DNA of 64,000 nt from Citrobacter koseri ATCC BAA-895 (GTDB lineage Bacteria; Pseudomonadota; Gammaproteobacteria; Enterobacterales; Enterobacteriaceae): NCBI RefSeq assembly GCF_000018045.1, contig NC_009792.1:3844001-3908000 (forward strand), given 5' to 3'. A model generated the notes under the pieces. It ran no database searches. It saw only the letters and a list, made by a program, of their open reading frames with translations, and was not told the origin of the DNA. A program made the translations under genes and the position numbers. Positions 35,516 through 46,600 of this stretch are shown in pieces (the first letter of the stretch is position 1; each line of letters begins with the position of its first letter).

Positions 35516-35961
35516 TGACAAGCCCTCTTTTTGCCGGACACCCGTTTGGCACGACCGTAACGGAAGAGACGTTACGCGCTCTCTTTATCCCGCTCTCGCA
35601 GTGGGAGGACAAGTATCGCCAGCTTATTCTGTTGGGTAAGCAACTCCCGGCATTGCCGGATGAGCTAAAAACGCAGGCAAAAGAGATCGCAGGATGTGAG
35701 AACCGCGTCTGGCTGGGGCATACCCTGTCAGAGAAGGGAACGCTACACTTTTTCGGTGACAGCGAAGGGCGTATTGTACGTGGTTTGCTGGCGGTTTTAC
35801 TCACGGCGGTAGAGGGAAAGACCCCGGCGGAACTGCTGGCGCACTCGCCGCAGGGGTTGTTTGATGAGTTAGGCTTAACAACACAACTTAGCGCATCGCG
35901 CAGCCAGGGGCTGAATGCGCTGAATAACGCGATTATTGAGGCTGCCCAGCAAGCCGGATGA
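35515..35961 (+). CDS. csdE: sulfur acceptor protein CsdE
   Basis: SufE-like protein of 148 residues that accepts persulfide sulfur from CsdA on C61 (AGCENRVWLG). It begins inside the csdA stop codon (TAATG), a strong sign of coupled translation. With TcdA, encoded convergently next door, it supports formation of cyclic t6A in tRNA. Confidence 0.96.
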   Translation: MTSPLFAGHPFGTTVTEETLRALFIPLSQWEDKYRQLILLGKQLPALPDELKTQAKEIAGCENRVWLGHTLSEKGTLHFFGDSEGRIVRGLLAVLLTAVEGKTPAELLAHSPQGLFDELGLTTQLSASRSQGLNALNNAIIEAAQQAG

Positions 35962-36035
35962 CGACGCTGATGCGTCTTATCCGGCCTACAACACCGCACG
36001 AACCGTAGGTCGGATAAGCATAGCGCCATCCGACA
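35953..36035. repeat. BIME between csdE and tcdA
   Basis: Opposed REP units GCCGGATGACGACGCTGATGCG...TTATCCGGCCTAC and GTAGGTCGGATAAGC...GCGCCATCCGAC between convergent genes; the first unit overlaps the csdE stop. Confidence 0.88.
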
Positions 36036-36038
36036 CAA

Positions 36039-36845
36039 TCAAGCCTGACGCGCCGCCTTCGCCATCATCTTCTTCAGCGCGTGGGACACAGCAACAAAGC
36101 CAAAGGTCGCAGTTACCATCGTGGCTGCGCCGAATCCAGAGGCGCAATCCATTCGTTTCGGCCCTTCCGCCGTCGCTTTCATCGCACATACGGAACCATC
36201 AGCCTGCGGATAAACCAGCGCTTCCGTTGAGAACACGCAGTCCACGCCCAGTTTGCCCTTGCTGTTTTTCACCACACCAAAGTCGCTTTTCAGTCGTTCG
36301 CGCAGTTTCGCCGCCAGCGGGTCCTGGATGGTTTTCGCCAGATCCGTTACCTGAATCTGGGTCGGGTCTATCTGCCCACCCGCCCCGCCGGTGGTGACTA
36401 ACGGAACCTTATTTCGGCGGCACCAGGCAATCAGCGCGGCTTTTGGCCGCACGCTGTCGATGGCATCAATGACATACGAAAACCCTGCGCTCATATACTC
36501 TGCGACGTTATCCGGCGTGACAAAGTCATCCACCACCGTCACCCGGCACTCCGGGTTGATCTGACGAATACGCTCGGCCATCACCTCGGCCTTCGCCAGA
36601 CCGACGTTATCGCGCAGCGCATGAATTTGCCGGTTGGTGTTGGTGACGCATACGTCATCCATATCGATGAGCGTGATCGCGCCAATGCCGGTACGCGCCA
36701 GCGCCTCTGCCGCCCAGGAGCCGACGCCGCCGATTCCGACCACGCAAATATGCGCACCGGCAAACAGCTGCAACGCTTTTTCACCATACAGACGGGCGGT
36801 GCCGCCAAAACGCTGGCGCCAGGCATCACTAATTACAACAGACAT
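36039..36845 (-). CDS. tcdA: tRNA threonylcarbamoyladenosine dehydratase TcdA
   Basis: E1/ThiF-like enzyme that uses ATP to dehydrate t6A37 to cyclic ct6A (formerly CsdL). It has 268 residues. The nucleotide loop is VVGIGGVGSWAAEAL near 35-49, and the DMDDVCVTNTNRQ segment is typical of the family. A C-terminal hydrophobic segment may act as a membrane anchor. Convergent with csdA-csdE, its sulfur partners. Confidence 0.95.
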   Translation of the reverse strand: MSVVISDAWRQRFGGTARLYGEKALQLFAGAHICVVGIGGVGSWAAEALARTGIGAITLIDMDDVCVTNTNRQIHALRDNVGLAKAEVMAERIRQINPECRVTVVDDFVTPDNVAEYMSAGFSYVIDAIDSVRPKAALIAWCRRNKVPLVTTGGAGGQIDPTQIQVTDLAKTIQDPLAAKLRERLKSDFGVVKNSKGKLGVDCVFSTEALVYPQADGSVCAMKATAEGPKRMDCASGFGAATMVTATFGFVAVSHALKKMMAKAARQA

Positions 36846-36878
36846 ACGACCTCAGAATTAAAAAGGGGTAATACGATC

Positions 36879-36983
36879 GTAGGCCGGATACGTCGCTTGC
36901 GACGCCATCCGGCATGATTTGCCTGATGGCGCTACGCTTATCAGGCCTACGATTTAAATCTTCAGCGAAGCCGCCATCAGGCA
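36879..36983. repeat. BIME between tcdA and mltA
   Basis: Three REP units: GTAGGCCGGATACGTCGC...CGCCATCCGGC, GCCTGATGGCGCTACGCTTATCAGGCCTAC, and a partial GCCGCCATCAGGC abutting the mltA stop codon. Confidence 0.88.
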
Positions 36984-36984
36984 A

Positions 36985-38082
36985 TCAACCGCTAAATACG
37001 TTACCGGTTCCCGGGGCGTTTTTCAGCACCCAGACGCGCCCATAGTGATTATACCAGCCTGCGCGGTGCCCGGCGTCCGGGCCTATCCCCTGATAAATAT
37101 CAAAGTGCTGGCCTTTAATCGCGCCGCCCACGTCCAGCGCCACCATCAGGCGCAATTCATACTGGCCGTTAAACTTGCCGTTGTTATCCAGCAACGGGAC
37201 TTCCGCCAGCAGAGTTGTTCCTGCCGGGATAATGCTGCGATCGGAAGCCACAGACGCACGGCCGATAAGCGGCACGGCGCTGGCGCCTTTCACCGGGGCA
37301 AAAGATTGCGGCTTAAAGAAGACGAATGACGGGTTTTGCTCCAGCAGCTCGCGCACTTCCGCTTCACTGTGGGTTTCTCCCCAGTGGCGAATAGCCTGCA
37401 TCGACATATCTTCTTTCTTCACTTCACCGCGATCGATCAGCACCTTGCCGATACTGCGGTAAGCATGGCCGTTTTTCCCGGCATAGCTGAAGAAATTCAG
37501 CGGGCTGCCGTCGCCAAAATCAATATAGCCGCTGCCCTGAACGTCCATGATGAAGTTATCCATCAGCGAGTTGCTGTACGCCAGAATGTAGCTGTCGCTC
37601 AGCGCGCCGGAATAGATCTCGGCACGAGACGGTAAGCGGCCGCGTTTTGGCGGCATGCGATAAATAGGGTACTGGAACTCGCCCTGACGGGTATGGCGCG
37701 CCTGGATAACCGGCGTGTAGTAGCCAGTAAACTGGACGTTGCCGTAGTTATCCGCCCCTTCCATCTGCCAGGCATCAATACCAAACTGGCGCATCATTCG
37801 CGTATCGCCACCGGAACGTAACCACTCCTGCACGGCGTTATAGACGTTGCTCTGGTTGCCATACAGACGCGGCGACGCGCTGCGGATTTGGTTGACCTGC
37901 TCGGCGAAATCGCCTGCGTTGATAGGCGCCCCAATGGCGTCAGGTTGGTTCACCAGTGAGAAAGGCTGGGTAAACTTCCCGTCTTTATACTGCTGGCCGC
38001 GATCGGTCGGTTTAGAGGAACAGGCGGCAAGCATTGCAACCACCGCCCCCATAAGAAGGTAATTTGCCCAACGTCCTTTCAT
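36985..38082 (-). CDS. mltA: membrane-bound lytic murein transglycosylase A
   Basis: Outer-membrane lipoprotein cleaving peptidoglycan glycan strands with 1,6-anhydro product formation. It has 365 residues. The signal peptide has lipobox LAAC with C21. The MltA domain shows GYYTPVI, and the 3D-type domain ends with the active-site block AIKGQHFDIYQG. The ATG at 38082 is chosen over a 43-codon upstream extension because only here does a proper signal peptide begin. Confidence 0.96.
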   Translation of the reverse strand: MKGRWANYLLMGAVVAMLAACSSKPTDRGQQYKDGKFTQPFSLVNQPDAIGAPINAGDFAEQVNQIRSASPRLYGNQSNVYNAVQEWLRSGGDTRMMRQFGIDAWQMEGADNYGNVQFTGYYTPVIQARHTRQGEFQYPIYRMPPKRGRLPSRAEIYSGALSDSYILAYSNSLMDNFIMDVQGSGYIDFGDGSPLNFFSYAGKNGHAYRSIGKVLIDRGEVKKEDMSMQAIRHWGETHSEAEVRELLEQNPSFVFFKPQSFAPVKGASAVPLIGRASVASDRSIIPAGTTLLAEVPLLDNNGKFNGQYELRLMVALDVGGAIKGQHFDIYQGIGPDAGHRAGWYNHYGRVWVLKNAPGTGNVFSG

Positions 38083-38249
38083 GAGTTCTCGTCTTTTAGC
38101 TGTAAATCTTGCGCTATGAAGATAACAAACCCCCGAACCTAATGAAATGCGAAGCGCTCCCCTGACGCAAATTACGCACAAAAAACGTACCAAAGCGCGT
38201 TGTTTTTGCACACAATCATCCCAATTTCGTGATCCGGGTGAAAAAAGGG

Positions 38250-38277
38250 TTGCATGAAAATGTTAGCAGAGTATAGT
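38250..38277 (+). promoter_or_regulatory. metZWV promoter
   Basis: TTGCAT (38250-38255) and TATAGT (38272-38277) with a 16-base spacer, followed by a GC-rich GCGCATCC discriminator typical of stringently controlled tRNA promoters. Confidence 0.7.
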
Positions 38278-38290
38278 GCGCATCCACGGA

Positions 38291-38367
<77 letters not shown>

Positions 38368-38518
38368 ATTAAAATCTGATGTAATATTTTGCAAAGTAGT
38401 TCGAATCACAACAAGGCGGCGACGCAGTGAATCCTTAGGAGCTTACTCCAGTAAGTGACTGAGGTGAACGAGGAAAGCCAACGCAGATGTGGTTTGAAAT
38501 ACGAAGCAGAAAGACGGA

Positions 38519-38595
<77 letters not shown>

Positions 38596-38746
38596 ATTGA
38601 AATATGATGTAATATTTTGCAAAGTAGTTCGAATCACAACAAGGCGGCGACGCAGTGAATCCTTAGGAGCTTACTCCAGTAAGTGACTGAGGTGAACGAG
38701 GAAAGCCAACGCAGATGTGGTTTGAAATACGAAGCAGAAAGACGGA

Positions 38747-38823
<77 letters not shown>

Positions 38824-38828
38824 ATATT

Positions 38829-38851
38829 AAACACCTTAACGGGTGTTTTTT
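38829..38851 (+). terminator. terminator of metZWV
   Basis: AACACCttaacGGGTGTT stem followed by TTTTCG, a few bases after the third tRNA gene. Confidence 0.8.
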
Positions 38852-38867
38852 CGTTTCTACGGTCCGT

Positions 38868-38897
38868 AAAAAAAAGCGCCTTTCAGCGCTTTTTTAT
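38868..38897 (-). terminator. terminator of amiC
   Basis: AAAAAAAAGCGCC TTTC AGCGCTTTTTTATT: an AGCGC/GCGCT stem flanked by A and T runs, so it can work in both directions. It overlaps the amiC stop codon region. Confidence 0.7.
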
Positions 38898-40150
38898 TAT
38901 CCCCTTCTCGCCAGCGTCGCCCCATCGGCAAAGTAGGCTTTAATACCCGCCAGAATCGACTCCGCCACTTCCTGCTGGAACTTCGCCGTTTTGAGCTTAC
39001 GCTCCTCTTCAATATTACTGATAAAGGCGGTTTCCACGAGAATAGAGGGAATATCCGGCGCTTTCAGCACCGCAAAGCCGGCCTGCTCGACCTGATTTTT
39101 GTGCAGATTATTAACCCTTCCCAGCTTGTTGAGCACCGCTTTACCGAACTTCAGGCTATCGGCGATGGTCAACGATTGCACCATGTCGAACATCGTGTGA
39201 TCGACATAGCGATCGCCGCTTTTACTCACGCCGCCGATCAAATCCGAGGCGTTCTGAGTTTGCGCGAGGTATTTTGCCGCCGTACTGGTCGCGCCCTTCG
39301 TCGAGAGCGCAAAAACGGATGAACCGCTGGGCTGTCGGCTGGTAAACGCGTCCGCATGGATAGAGACAAACAGGTCGGCGCGCTGCTTCTGGGCTTTCGC
39401 CACGCGCACTTTCAGCGGAATGAAGATATCCTCATTACGCGTCATGTAGACCTTCATATTGCCTTCTCTCTCAATTAACGCGCGCAAGCGGCGGGCAATC
39501 TGCAACACCACGTCTTTTTCGCGCGTCTTGTATTTCCCCACGGCGCCGGGATCTTCTCCTCCATGACCGGGATCGAGCATGATCACGATCGGGCGATCGC
39601 GTCCCGCCTTGCCCGGCTGCGGCCCGCTCTGTGCAGGCGGCACCTGCTTATCCAGATCGCCTTTGTTGTAATCTTCCAGCAGCGCCAGCAACGGGTCCTG
39701 CATATCCTGCGCATTGGCAGGGTAGAGATCCATCACCAGGCGTTCTTTAAAGCCCGCCACCGGCGCAAGGGCAAACAGCTGCGGTTTCACGTTTTGCTTC
39801 AGCTCAAACACCATCCGCACCGTCTGTGGATCAAACTGCCCCACTCGCGCTGACTTGATATACGGATCGTCCGCGCGGATCTGCGCGCCAATGCCTTTAA
39901 GCACCGAGTTCAGATTCACGCCTTCAATATCCACCACCACGCGCTCAGGGTTACTCAGGGCAAACTGTTTGTATTTCAGCAGACGGTTCGATTCCACCGT
40001 GACGCGGGTATAGCTGGACGCAGGCCAGATGCGTACCGCGACGACCTGGCTGACGGCAGCCAAACCGACCTGACTTACGCTCAATAGCCACATGGCGCCC
40101 GTCCCTTGTAGTAAACGACGGCGACTGATTGCTGAGTTGGATCCCGACAT
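38897..40150 (-). CDS. amiC: N-acetylmuramoyl-L-alanine amidase AmiC
   Basis: Periplasmic zinc amidase that splits septal peptidoglycan during division, activated by NlpD. It has 417 residues. The N-terminal Tat signal carries SRRRLLQ followed by a hydrophobic stretch. An AMIN domain (septal targeting) follows, then the Amidase_3 domain with LDPGHGGEDPGA, IHADAF and the terminal ETAFISN block. The ATG at 40150 is chosen because it begins the Tat peptide; the open frame extends 27 codons upstream without conservation. Confidence 0.96.
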   Translation of the reverse strand: MSGSNSAISRRRLLQGTGAMWLLSVSQVGLAAVSQVVAVRIWPASSYTRVTVESNRLLKYKQFALSNPERVVVDIEGVNLNSVLKGIGAQIRADDPYIKSARVGQFDPQTVRMVFELKQNVKPQLFALAPVAGFKERLVMDLYPANAQDMQDPLLALLEDYNKGDLDKQVPPAQSGPQPGKAGRDRPIVIMLDPGHGGEDPGAVGKYKTREKDVVLQIARRLRALIEREGNMKVYMTRNEDIFIPLKVRVAKAQKQRADLFVSIHADAFTSRQPSGSSVFALSTKGATSTAAKYLAQTQNASDLIGGVSKSGDRYVDHTMFDMVQSLTIADSLKFGKAVLNKLGRVNNLHKNQVEQAGFAVLKAPDIPSILVETAFISNIEEERKLKTAKFQQEVAESILAGIKAYFADGATLARRG

Positions 40151-40333
40151 GCTTCTCCCGAGCAAAACAAACTTAACGGTGCTGATGTACAAAACGTCTA
40201 AATTGACCGGAAACTTTAGCGAATGACGCATAATCTGTCATCTATAAAAGGGTAAACTTTCTTTTTGTATTCACGGTATTACTGAGAGAAAACTTCAGCG
40301 GGATTAAAATTTGCGCTTGCGCACGACGGAAAA

Positions 40334-40372
40334 ACAGAATAAAAATACATTAATTTCGAATAATCATGCAAT
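40334..40372 (+). promoter_or_regulatory. tandem ARG boxes of argA
   Basis: AGAATAAAAATACATTAA-like and TTTCGAATAATCATGCAA, two 18-bp elements about 3 bp apart, resemble the ArgR consensus wnTGAATwwwwATTCAnw and lie 12-50 bp before argA. This is the normal arrangement for arginine repression. Confidence 0.7.
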
Positions 40373-40383
40373 GAGGGTGTGCC

Positions 40384-41715
40384 GTGGTGAAGGAACGTAG
40401 AACCGAACTGGTACAGGGATTCCGCCATTCTGTTCCCTATATCAATACCCATCGGGGAAAAACGTTTGTCATTATGCTTGGCGGTGAGGCCATTGAGCAT
40501 GAAAATTTCTCCAGTATCGTCAATGACATCGGGCTTCTGCACAGTCTGGGCATTCGCCTGGTGGTGGTGTATGGCGCGCGTCCGCAAATCGACGCGAACC
40601 TTGCCGCACATCACCATGAGCCGCTGTACCACAAAAATACCCGCGTGACGGACGCCAAAACGCTGGAACTGGTTAAGCAAGCGGCAGGCACGTTGCAGTT
40701 GGATATCACCGCCCGTCTGTCGATGAGCCTGAACAACACCCCCTTACAGGGCGCGCACATCAACGTCGTCAGCGGCAATTTTATTATTGCACAGCCGCTG
40801 GGCGTGGATGACGGCGTGGATTACTGCCACAGCGGACGCATTCGCCGTATTGATGAAGAGGCGATTCATCGCCAGTTAGACAGCGGCGCAATTGTGCTGA
40901 TGGGGCCGGTCGCGGTTTCCGTCACAGGCGAAAGTTTTAACCTGACCTCAGAAGAGATCGCCACGCAGCTCGCCATCAAACTGAAGGCGGAGAAGATGAT
41001 CGGCTTCTGTTCGTCGCAAGGGGTAACTAACGACGAAGGCGACATCGTTTCCGAACTTTTCCCGAACGAAGCGCAGGCACGCGTTGAAGCGCAGGAAGAA
41101 AAAGGCGATTACAATTCAGGCACCGTGCGGTTCCTGCGCGGCGCGGTGAAAGCCTGTCGCAGCGGCGTGCGTCGCTGCCATCTGATTAGCTACCAGGAAG
41201 ACGGCGCGCTATTGCAGGAGCTGTTCTCACGCGACGGGATCGGGACGCAAATCGTGATGGAGAGCGCCGAGCAGATTCGCCGCGCCACCATTAACGATAT
41301 CGGCGGGATCCTGGAGCTGATTCGCCCGCTGGAGCAACAGGGGATTCTGGTGCGCCGCTCCCGTGAACAACTGGAGATGGAGATCGACAAATTCACGATT
41401 ATCCAGCGAGATAATCTGACCATCGCCTGCGCCGCGCTGTACCCTTTCCCCGAAGAAAAAATCGGCGAAATGGCCTGCGTGGCGGTACATCCAGATTATC
41501 GCAGTTCATCGCGTGGCGAAGTCTTGCTGGAGCGGATCGCCGTGCAGGCAAGACAGATGGGCCTCAGCAAGCTGTTTGTGCTGACAACGCGTAGTATTCA
41601 CTGGTTCCAGGAACGTGGGTTTACGCCGGTGGATATCGAACTGCTGCCCGAGAGCAAAAAAGAGATGTACAACTATCAGCGTCGTTCAAAGGTGTTGATG
41701 GCAGATTTGGGATAA
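40384..41715 (+). CDS. argA: N-acetylglutamate synthase ArgA
   Basis: First enzyme of arginine biosynthesis, acetylating glutamate with acetyl-CoA; feedback-inhibited by arginine. It has 443 residues: an amino-acid-kinase-like N-domain (about 25-265) without kinase function, and a C-terminal GNAT domain (about 295-443) with VAVHPDYRSSSRGEVLL. Starts at GTG 40384 (a second GTG follows) after AATGAGGGTGTGCC. ARG boxes overlap the promoter. Confidence 0.97.
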   Translation: MVKERRTELVQGFRHSVPYINTHRGKTFVIMLGGEAIEHENFSSIVNDIGLLHSLGIRLVVVYGARPQIDANLAAHHHEPLYHKNTRVTDAKTLELVKQAAGTLQLDITARLSMSLNNTPLQGAHINVVSGNFIIAQPLGVDDGVDYCHSGRIRRIDEEAIHRQLDSGAIVLMGPVAVSVTGESFNLTSEEIATQLAIKLKAEKMIGFCSSQGVTNDEGDIVSELFPNEAQARVEAQEEKGDYNSGTVRFLRGAVKACRSGVRRCHLISYQEDGALLQELFSRDGIGTQIVMESAEQIRRATINDIGGILELIRPLEQQGILVRRSREQLEMEIDKFTIIQRDNLTIACAALYPFPEEKIGEMACVAVHPDYRSSSRGEVLLERIAVQARQMGLSKLFVLTTRSIHWFQERGFTPVDIELLPESKKEMYNYQRRSKVLMADLG

Positions 41716-41722
41716 CCCATTT

Positions 41723-41801
41723 TGCCTGACGGCGACGCTAAAGCGTCTTATCGGGTCTACGGGGATGCTGTAGGCCAGATAAGCGCAGGCGCCATCCGGC
41801 A
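41723..41801. repeat. BIME between argA and recD
   Basis: Opposed REP units TTGCCTGACGGCGACGC...TTATCGGGTCTAC and GTAGGCCAGATAAGCGCAGGCGCCATCCGGC between convergent genes. Confidence 0.85.
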
Positions 41802-41808
41802 ACTTGCC

Positions 41809-43635
41809 TCACAGCCCGTTATTAAAAAACGCGGACAGTCCGCTACGTCGCTCCGTGCGCGTCGCAATTGCCCCACTCAAAACCCGTTCATCGGCATAGA
41901 GAGACAGGCGACGACGTGCGCGCGTCACGGCGGTATACACCAGCTCGCGGGTCACAACCGGCGAGCGCTGGCTGGGTAAAATCAGCGCCGCATGATCGAA
42001 CTCCGATCCCTGCGATTTATGCACCGTCATCGCCCAGGTTGTTTCATGCTCCGGCAAACGGCTGGGCTGCACCGACTTAATGCTGCCATCCGGCATGGCG
42101 AACCACACCCTCAACCCCTGGCCGCGATCGAGCGCAATGCCGATATCGCCATTGAACAACCCCAACGCGCTGTCATTACGCGCAATCATTACCGGACGCC
42201 CTTCATACCAGCGGCTGTGCGGGTGACGCTGAATTTTGCGCTTTTGCAGCATAACCTGTTCGATGCGTTCATTCAGACCGCCAACGCCAAACGGCCCTTC
42301 ACGCAGCGCGCACAGCAACTGGTACTCATTGAAAGCCTGAATAATCGCCCCCGGCTCCGCGCCCTCGCGAACAAGCGCCAGATAACGCCCATAACCGGCC
42401 AGCGCCTCGTCGAGCATGGCGGCGTAATCCTCGCTGCTCTGTAGCGTTCGTTTTTCAATATCGCTGAATCCCTGCTGAAAGACCGTTTTCATCGCCGCTT
42501 TATCGCCGCAATTAATGGCTGCCGCCAGTTGACCAATGCCGGAATCATGCCCGAAGCGATAGCTTTTTTGCAGCAAACACAGGCTATCGCGCAAAGAGGC
42601 TGCCTCCGTGCCTGCGCCCGCAGGAATGGGGCTTCCCGTCAATCGGCTCAGCTGCTGCGCGCGCCCGGCGGTAAATCCGGCATTTACCCAGGCGCAGATA
42701 TCGCCCAGCACCGCCCCCGCCTCAACGGAAGCCAGCTGATCGCGATCGCCGAGAAAAATCACGCGTCCGTGCGGCGGCAGCGCCTCAATTAGCCGCGACA
42801 TCATCGGCAAATCGATCATTGATGCCTCATCCACCACCAGCACGTCCAGATGCAGCGGGTTTCCCGCATGATGGCGCAGCCTCTGGCTACCGGGCTGTGC
42901 GCCCAACAGCCGGTGCAACGTACTGGCGTCATCCGGGATGCGTTTTTTTTGCTCATCCGTGAGCGGAAGCTGGCGCAATGCCGCGCCAAGCGACTCGGTC
43001 AGACGCGCCGCCGCTTTCCCCGTCGGCGCCGCCAGTCGTATACGGCATCGTTCGCCGTCCGCCATCTGAATCAACGCGGCCAGCAGCTTCGCCACGGTAG
43101 TGGTTTTACCGGTGCCAGGCCCGCCGGAAATGACGGAAATACGGCGCGTCAACGCCACGGCCGCCGCCACTTTTTGCCAGTTGACATCATCCGTCGGCGG
43201 GAAAAGCGCATCCAGCGTGCGGGCCAGTTGCTGTTCATCTACCGCGATCGCCTGGTTAACCTCGCTAAAAAAGCGGGCTACCGTGCGCTCGTTACTCCAC
43301 ATCCGGTTCAGGTAAAGGCGATCTTCATGCAGAATCAACGGCGTTGGCCGCTCTCCCCGACTGACCGCCCCGGAAGCCAGCAGACACGATGCCCAGTCTT
43401 CAGGCACATCCCTCTCGCTAAACCAGGAGACCAGTAGCGGATGCGACTCTTCCGTTATCGCCAGACGCGAAAGCGGCATACAGACATGCCCTTCCCCGGC
43501 ATCGCGGCTGAGCAATGCAACGGCCAGCGTTACGCACGGATCGTCCTGCCCGGCAACCGCCAGCGCAAACTGCGCGTCTAATGGCCGCAACAACTTTTGT
43601 TCTACGGCCTCCAGTAACCGCTTCTGAATTGTCAT
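41809..43635 (-). CDS. recD: RecBCD subunit RecD (exonuclease V alpha chain)
   Basis: 5'-3' SF1B helicase of RecBCD, which processes double-strand ends until Chi. It has 608 residues. Walker A GGPGTGKTTT near 170, Walker B DEASMIDLP, and the late helicase motifs AMTVHKSQGSEFDH and YTAVTRAR are all intact. Its ATG overlaps the recB stop by four bases (ATGA). The C-terminal few residues and the N-terminal domain diverge from E. coli more than the motor. Confidence 0.97.
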   Translation of the reverse strand: MTIQKRLLEAVEQKLLRPLDAQFALAVAGQDDPCVTLAVALLSRDAGEGHVCMPLSRLAITEESHPLLVSWFSERDVPEDWASCLLASGAVSRGERPTPLILHEDRLYLNRMWSNERTVARFFSEVNQAIAVDEQQLARTLDALFPPTDDVNWQKVAAAVALTRRISVISGGPGTGKTTTVAKLLAALIQMADGERCRIRLAAPTGKAAARLTESLGAALRQLPLTDEQKKRIPDDASTLHRLLGAQPGSQRLRHHAGNPLHLDVLVVDEASMIDLPMMSRLIEALPPHGRVIFLGDRDQLASVEAGAVLGDICAWVNAGFTAGRAQQLSRLTGSPIPAGAGTEAASLRDSLCLLQKSYRFGHDSGIGQLAAAINCGDKAAMKTVFQQGFSDIEKRTLQSSEDYAAMLDEALAGYGRYLALVREGAEPGAIIQAFNEYQLLCALREGPFGVGGLNERIEQVMLQKRKIQRHPHSRWYEGRPVMIARNDSALGLFNGDIGIALDRGQGLRVWFAMPDGSIKSVQPSRLPEHETTWAMTVHKSQGSEFDHAALILPSQRSPVVTRELVYTAVTRARRRLSLYADERVLSGAIATRTERRSGLSAFFNNGL

Positions 43636-46600
43636 TGCGCCTCCTCCGCTACAACGCCTGCAAACATCTCATCCATTAATGCAATCAATTCACCGTCCGG
43701 CCGGGTCGAGAAAATGCCCTGCCGTGGATATTCACGGTCAACGCCGCGCAGGAAAAGGTAGATCACGCCGCCGAAATGACGTTCATAGTCATAATCGGCG
43801 ATGCGATGGCGCAGATAGCGGTGCAACGCCAGCGTATACAGCTGATATTGCAGGTCATAGCGATGCGCCTGCATCGCTGAGGCCATCGCCTCCTGAGTGT
43901 AGGCCGTGCTGTCTTCGCCCAGCCAGTTTGATTTGTAATCGAGCAGGTAATACCGCCCTTCATGGCGAAACACCAGGTCGATAAACCCTTTCAGCATGCC
44001 GCGAACCTGCATGAAGTCGAGCGGCGGGCAGCCCGCCGAGAGCGGATCAAACCGGCGAATCAGCGCATCCAGTTGACTGGCGATAAGCGGCTGTGCGATC
44101 GGCAGATAAAACGCCATCTCCACCTGTTTTTCACGGGCAGAAAGATGACGCAGACTCACGCCGCGTTCGGTCAGGGGAGCCTGCAAAACAGCGTCCAGCC
44201 ACTGCGTTAAAACCGGCTCCCAGTGCGCGTCATAACCGCCAAGCTCCAGTTTTTCCCGCACCCAGGCCGGGTCAACGGGCTGCGTAAAGTCGAGGTCTTC
44301 AAACAGGCTATGCAGGAATGTACCCGGCGATGCCCCTCGCGGGAACTGGTGCGGCGTCAGCTCCGGCTCTTCCACCACGTCCCCTACCCCGGCGGCATCC
44401 ACATCCAGACGCGGAATTAAATCCTGGGCGACGCTATGGCCTTGCTGCTGTAAGCCGGAATAACTGGTTACTCGCCAGTTGTCGGCAGGCATTCGGCGTA
44501 ATGCTCTGGCGCTTAGCGCCGCACGCGACGCTTCCGTTACCTGCCAGCGTTCGCTGTCCGGTTCGGCTGGCGTCCGACAGGTGATATCCTCCCCGCAAAG
44601 CGCGTCAATACAGGCGCGAAGCCCGGCGGCATCTTTCGGCTCACCTTTTTGCAGCAGGCGCCCGAGCGCGCTCTGGTGTACATCGGTATCGCCTTTCTTA
44701 TCTCCGCGACGACGCACCAACGGCGCAACGCCGAGGCTGCAATGCCACACCGAACGGGTCAGCGCCACATAAAGCAAACGCAGGTCTTCCGCCAGACGCT
44801 CTGCTTCCGCCAGTTCAACGCTCTCCTCGGCGTGGCTGAGATCCAGCACCGCGTCAAACGAATTGCGATCGTGATAAAACGCCTGATCCTGCACGCGGAA
44901 ATGGGTAATAAAAGGCAGCCAGACAAGCGGATATTCCAGCCCTTTTGATTTATGGATGGTGACGATTTTCACCAGATGTTTATCGCTTTCCAGCCGCAGT
45001 TGCTGGCTGGCGGCATTGCTGTCCGGCTCAAGAATATGCTGCGACAGCCAGCGCACCAGCGCATGCTCGCTTTCCAGCTGCGAACCGGCTTCCTGCAACA
45101 ATTCGCTGATGTGCAGAATATCGGTCAGGCGGCGCTCGCCTCCCGCCGTCGCCAGCAGGTTTTCGGCAATATTCCGCGCTGACATCAGCGCGCGCAGCAT
45201 GGGCATGACGCCGCGCTTATGCCAGATTTGACGATAGCCGTCGAACTCTTCGACCACCGCATCCCAGGCATTTTCGTCGTTATTCAGCGTTTCGATGTCC
45301 TGCGCGGTCAACCCCATCATCGAGGCCGCCATCGCGCTACGCAGCGTATTTTCACGCTCAGGCGTCATGACGGCCTGTAAGATCCACAGCATTTCCTGCG
45401 CTTCCAGCGTCTCAAATACGCTGTCGCGGTTGGAGAGATAAACGGACGGAATCGCCAGCAGCGTCAGCGCATCACGAATTTGCGCCGCTTCCTGGCGGCT
45501 TCGCACCAGCACGCTGATATCCGAGGCTCGAACCGGGCGTGAGGTTTTCTCGCTAACAAGCAGCGCATCGCCAGTTTGCCCGGCTTTCAGCCAGTCACGA
45601 ATTTGCGTCGCGCACACCTGCGCCATGTAACTCTGATAGTCGCCAATGCCGCAGCTTTCCCCTTCCATCAACCACATGTTCATGGCGGGCTGCGTCTCGC
45701 CGTTCAGCACAAAGCGCAGCGACTGGTTCTTCTGGGCCGATTTAACCGGCGCAAATGGAATTTCGCGGAACATAAAGGCGTCGTTCATCTGACTGAACAA
45801 CGTATTCACGCTGTTGACCATGCCCGGTGCGGAACGCCAGTTGGTATCCAGCGTATAATGGGCGCTGACCTCGCTGCGGGCTTTCATGTAGGTGAAGATA
45901 TCCGCGCCGCGAAACGCATAAATCGCCTGTTTCGGATCGCCAATCAGCAACAGCGCGGTGTCCGGCTGATGCCGCCAGATGCGGCGGAAAATGCGGTACT
46001 GCTGCGGGTCGGTATCCTGAAATTCATCAATCATCGCCACCGGGAAACGGCCACGAATTGCGCTTGCCAGCGCATCGCCGCTATTACTACGCAGCGCAAC
46101 ATCCAGACGACTCAGCATGTCGTCGAAACCTAATTCACCCCGGCGTTGTTTTTCCTGCGCAACCGTCTCGCGGATTTCTGCCAGCGCACGGGTGATCAGC
46201 AGATCTTTTATCGTCAACGGTTCAGCCAGCAGTTCCTCAATGGCGACAAACAGCGGATGCTGCGGGGTTATGCCGCCCGCTTTGGTTCTCTCTTCCAGGA
46301 ATCGCCGGGAGAATTTCTCCAGCGCGTCGGGTAATTGATAGGTTTGCGTTTCCGCCTGCGCCCACGCCGTGATCTTCTCGATCCATTTCGTCTGGTTGCC
46401 GCGATTGAATTTTCTGCGATCGATTCCCGACGACTCTATCACCCCATCCAGTTCATCAACGGACGCGCACCATTGCTGCTTCAGGGCGTTAATACGCGAC
46501 AAAATATGTTCGTGGCGAGACGCCAGCGTCTCGTCTGACGGCGGCGGGGCTTTGATGACCGGCGCTTCACCCTGCAAATAACGATCGATATCTTTCAGTA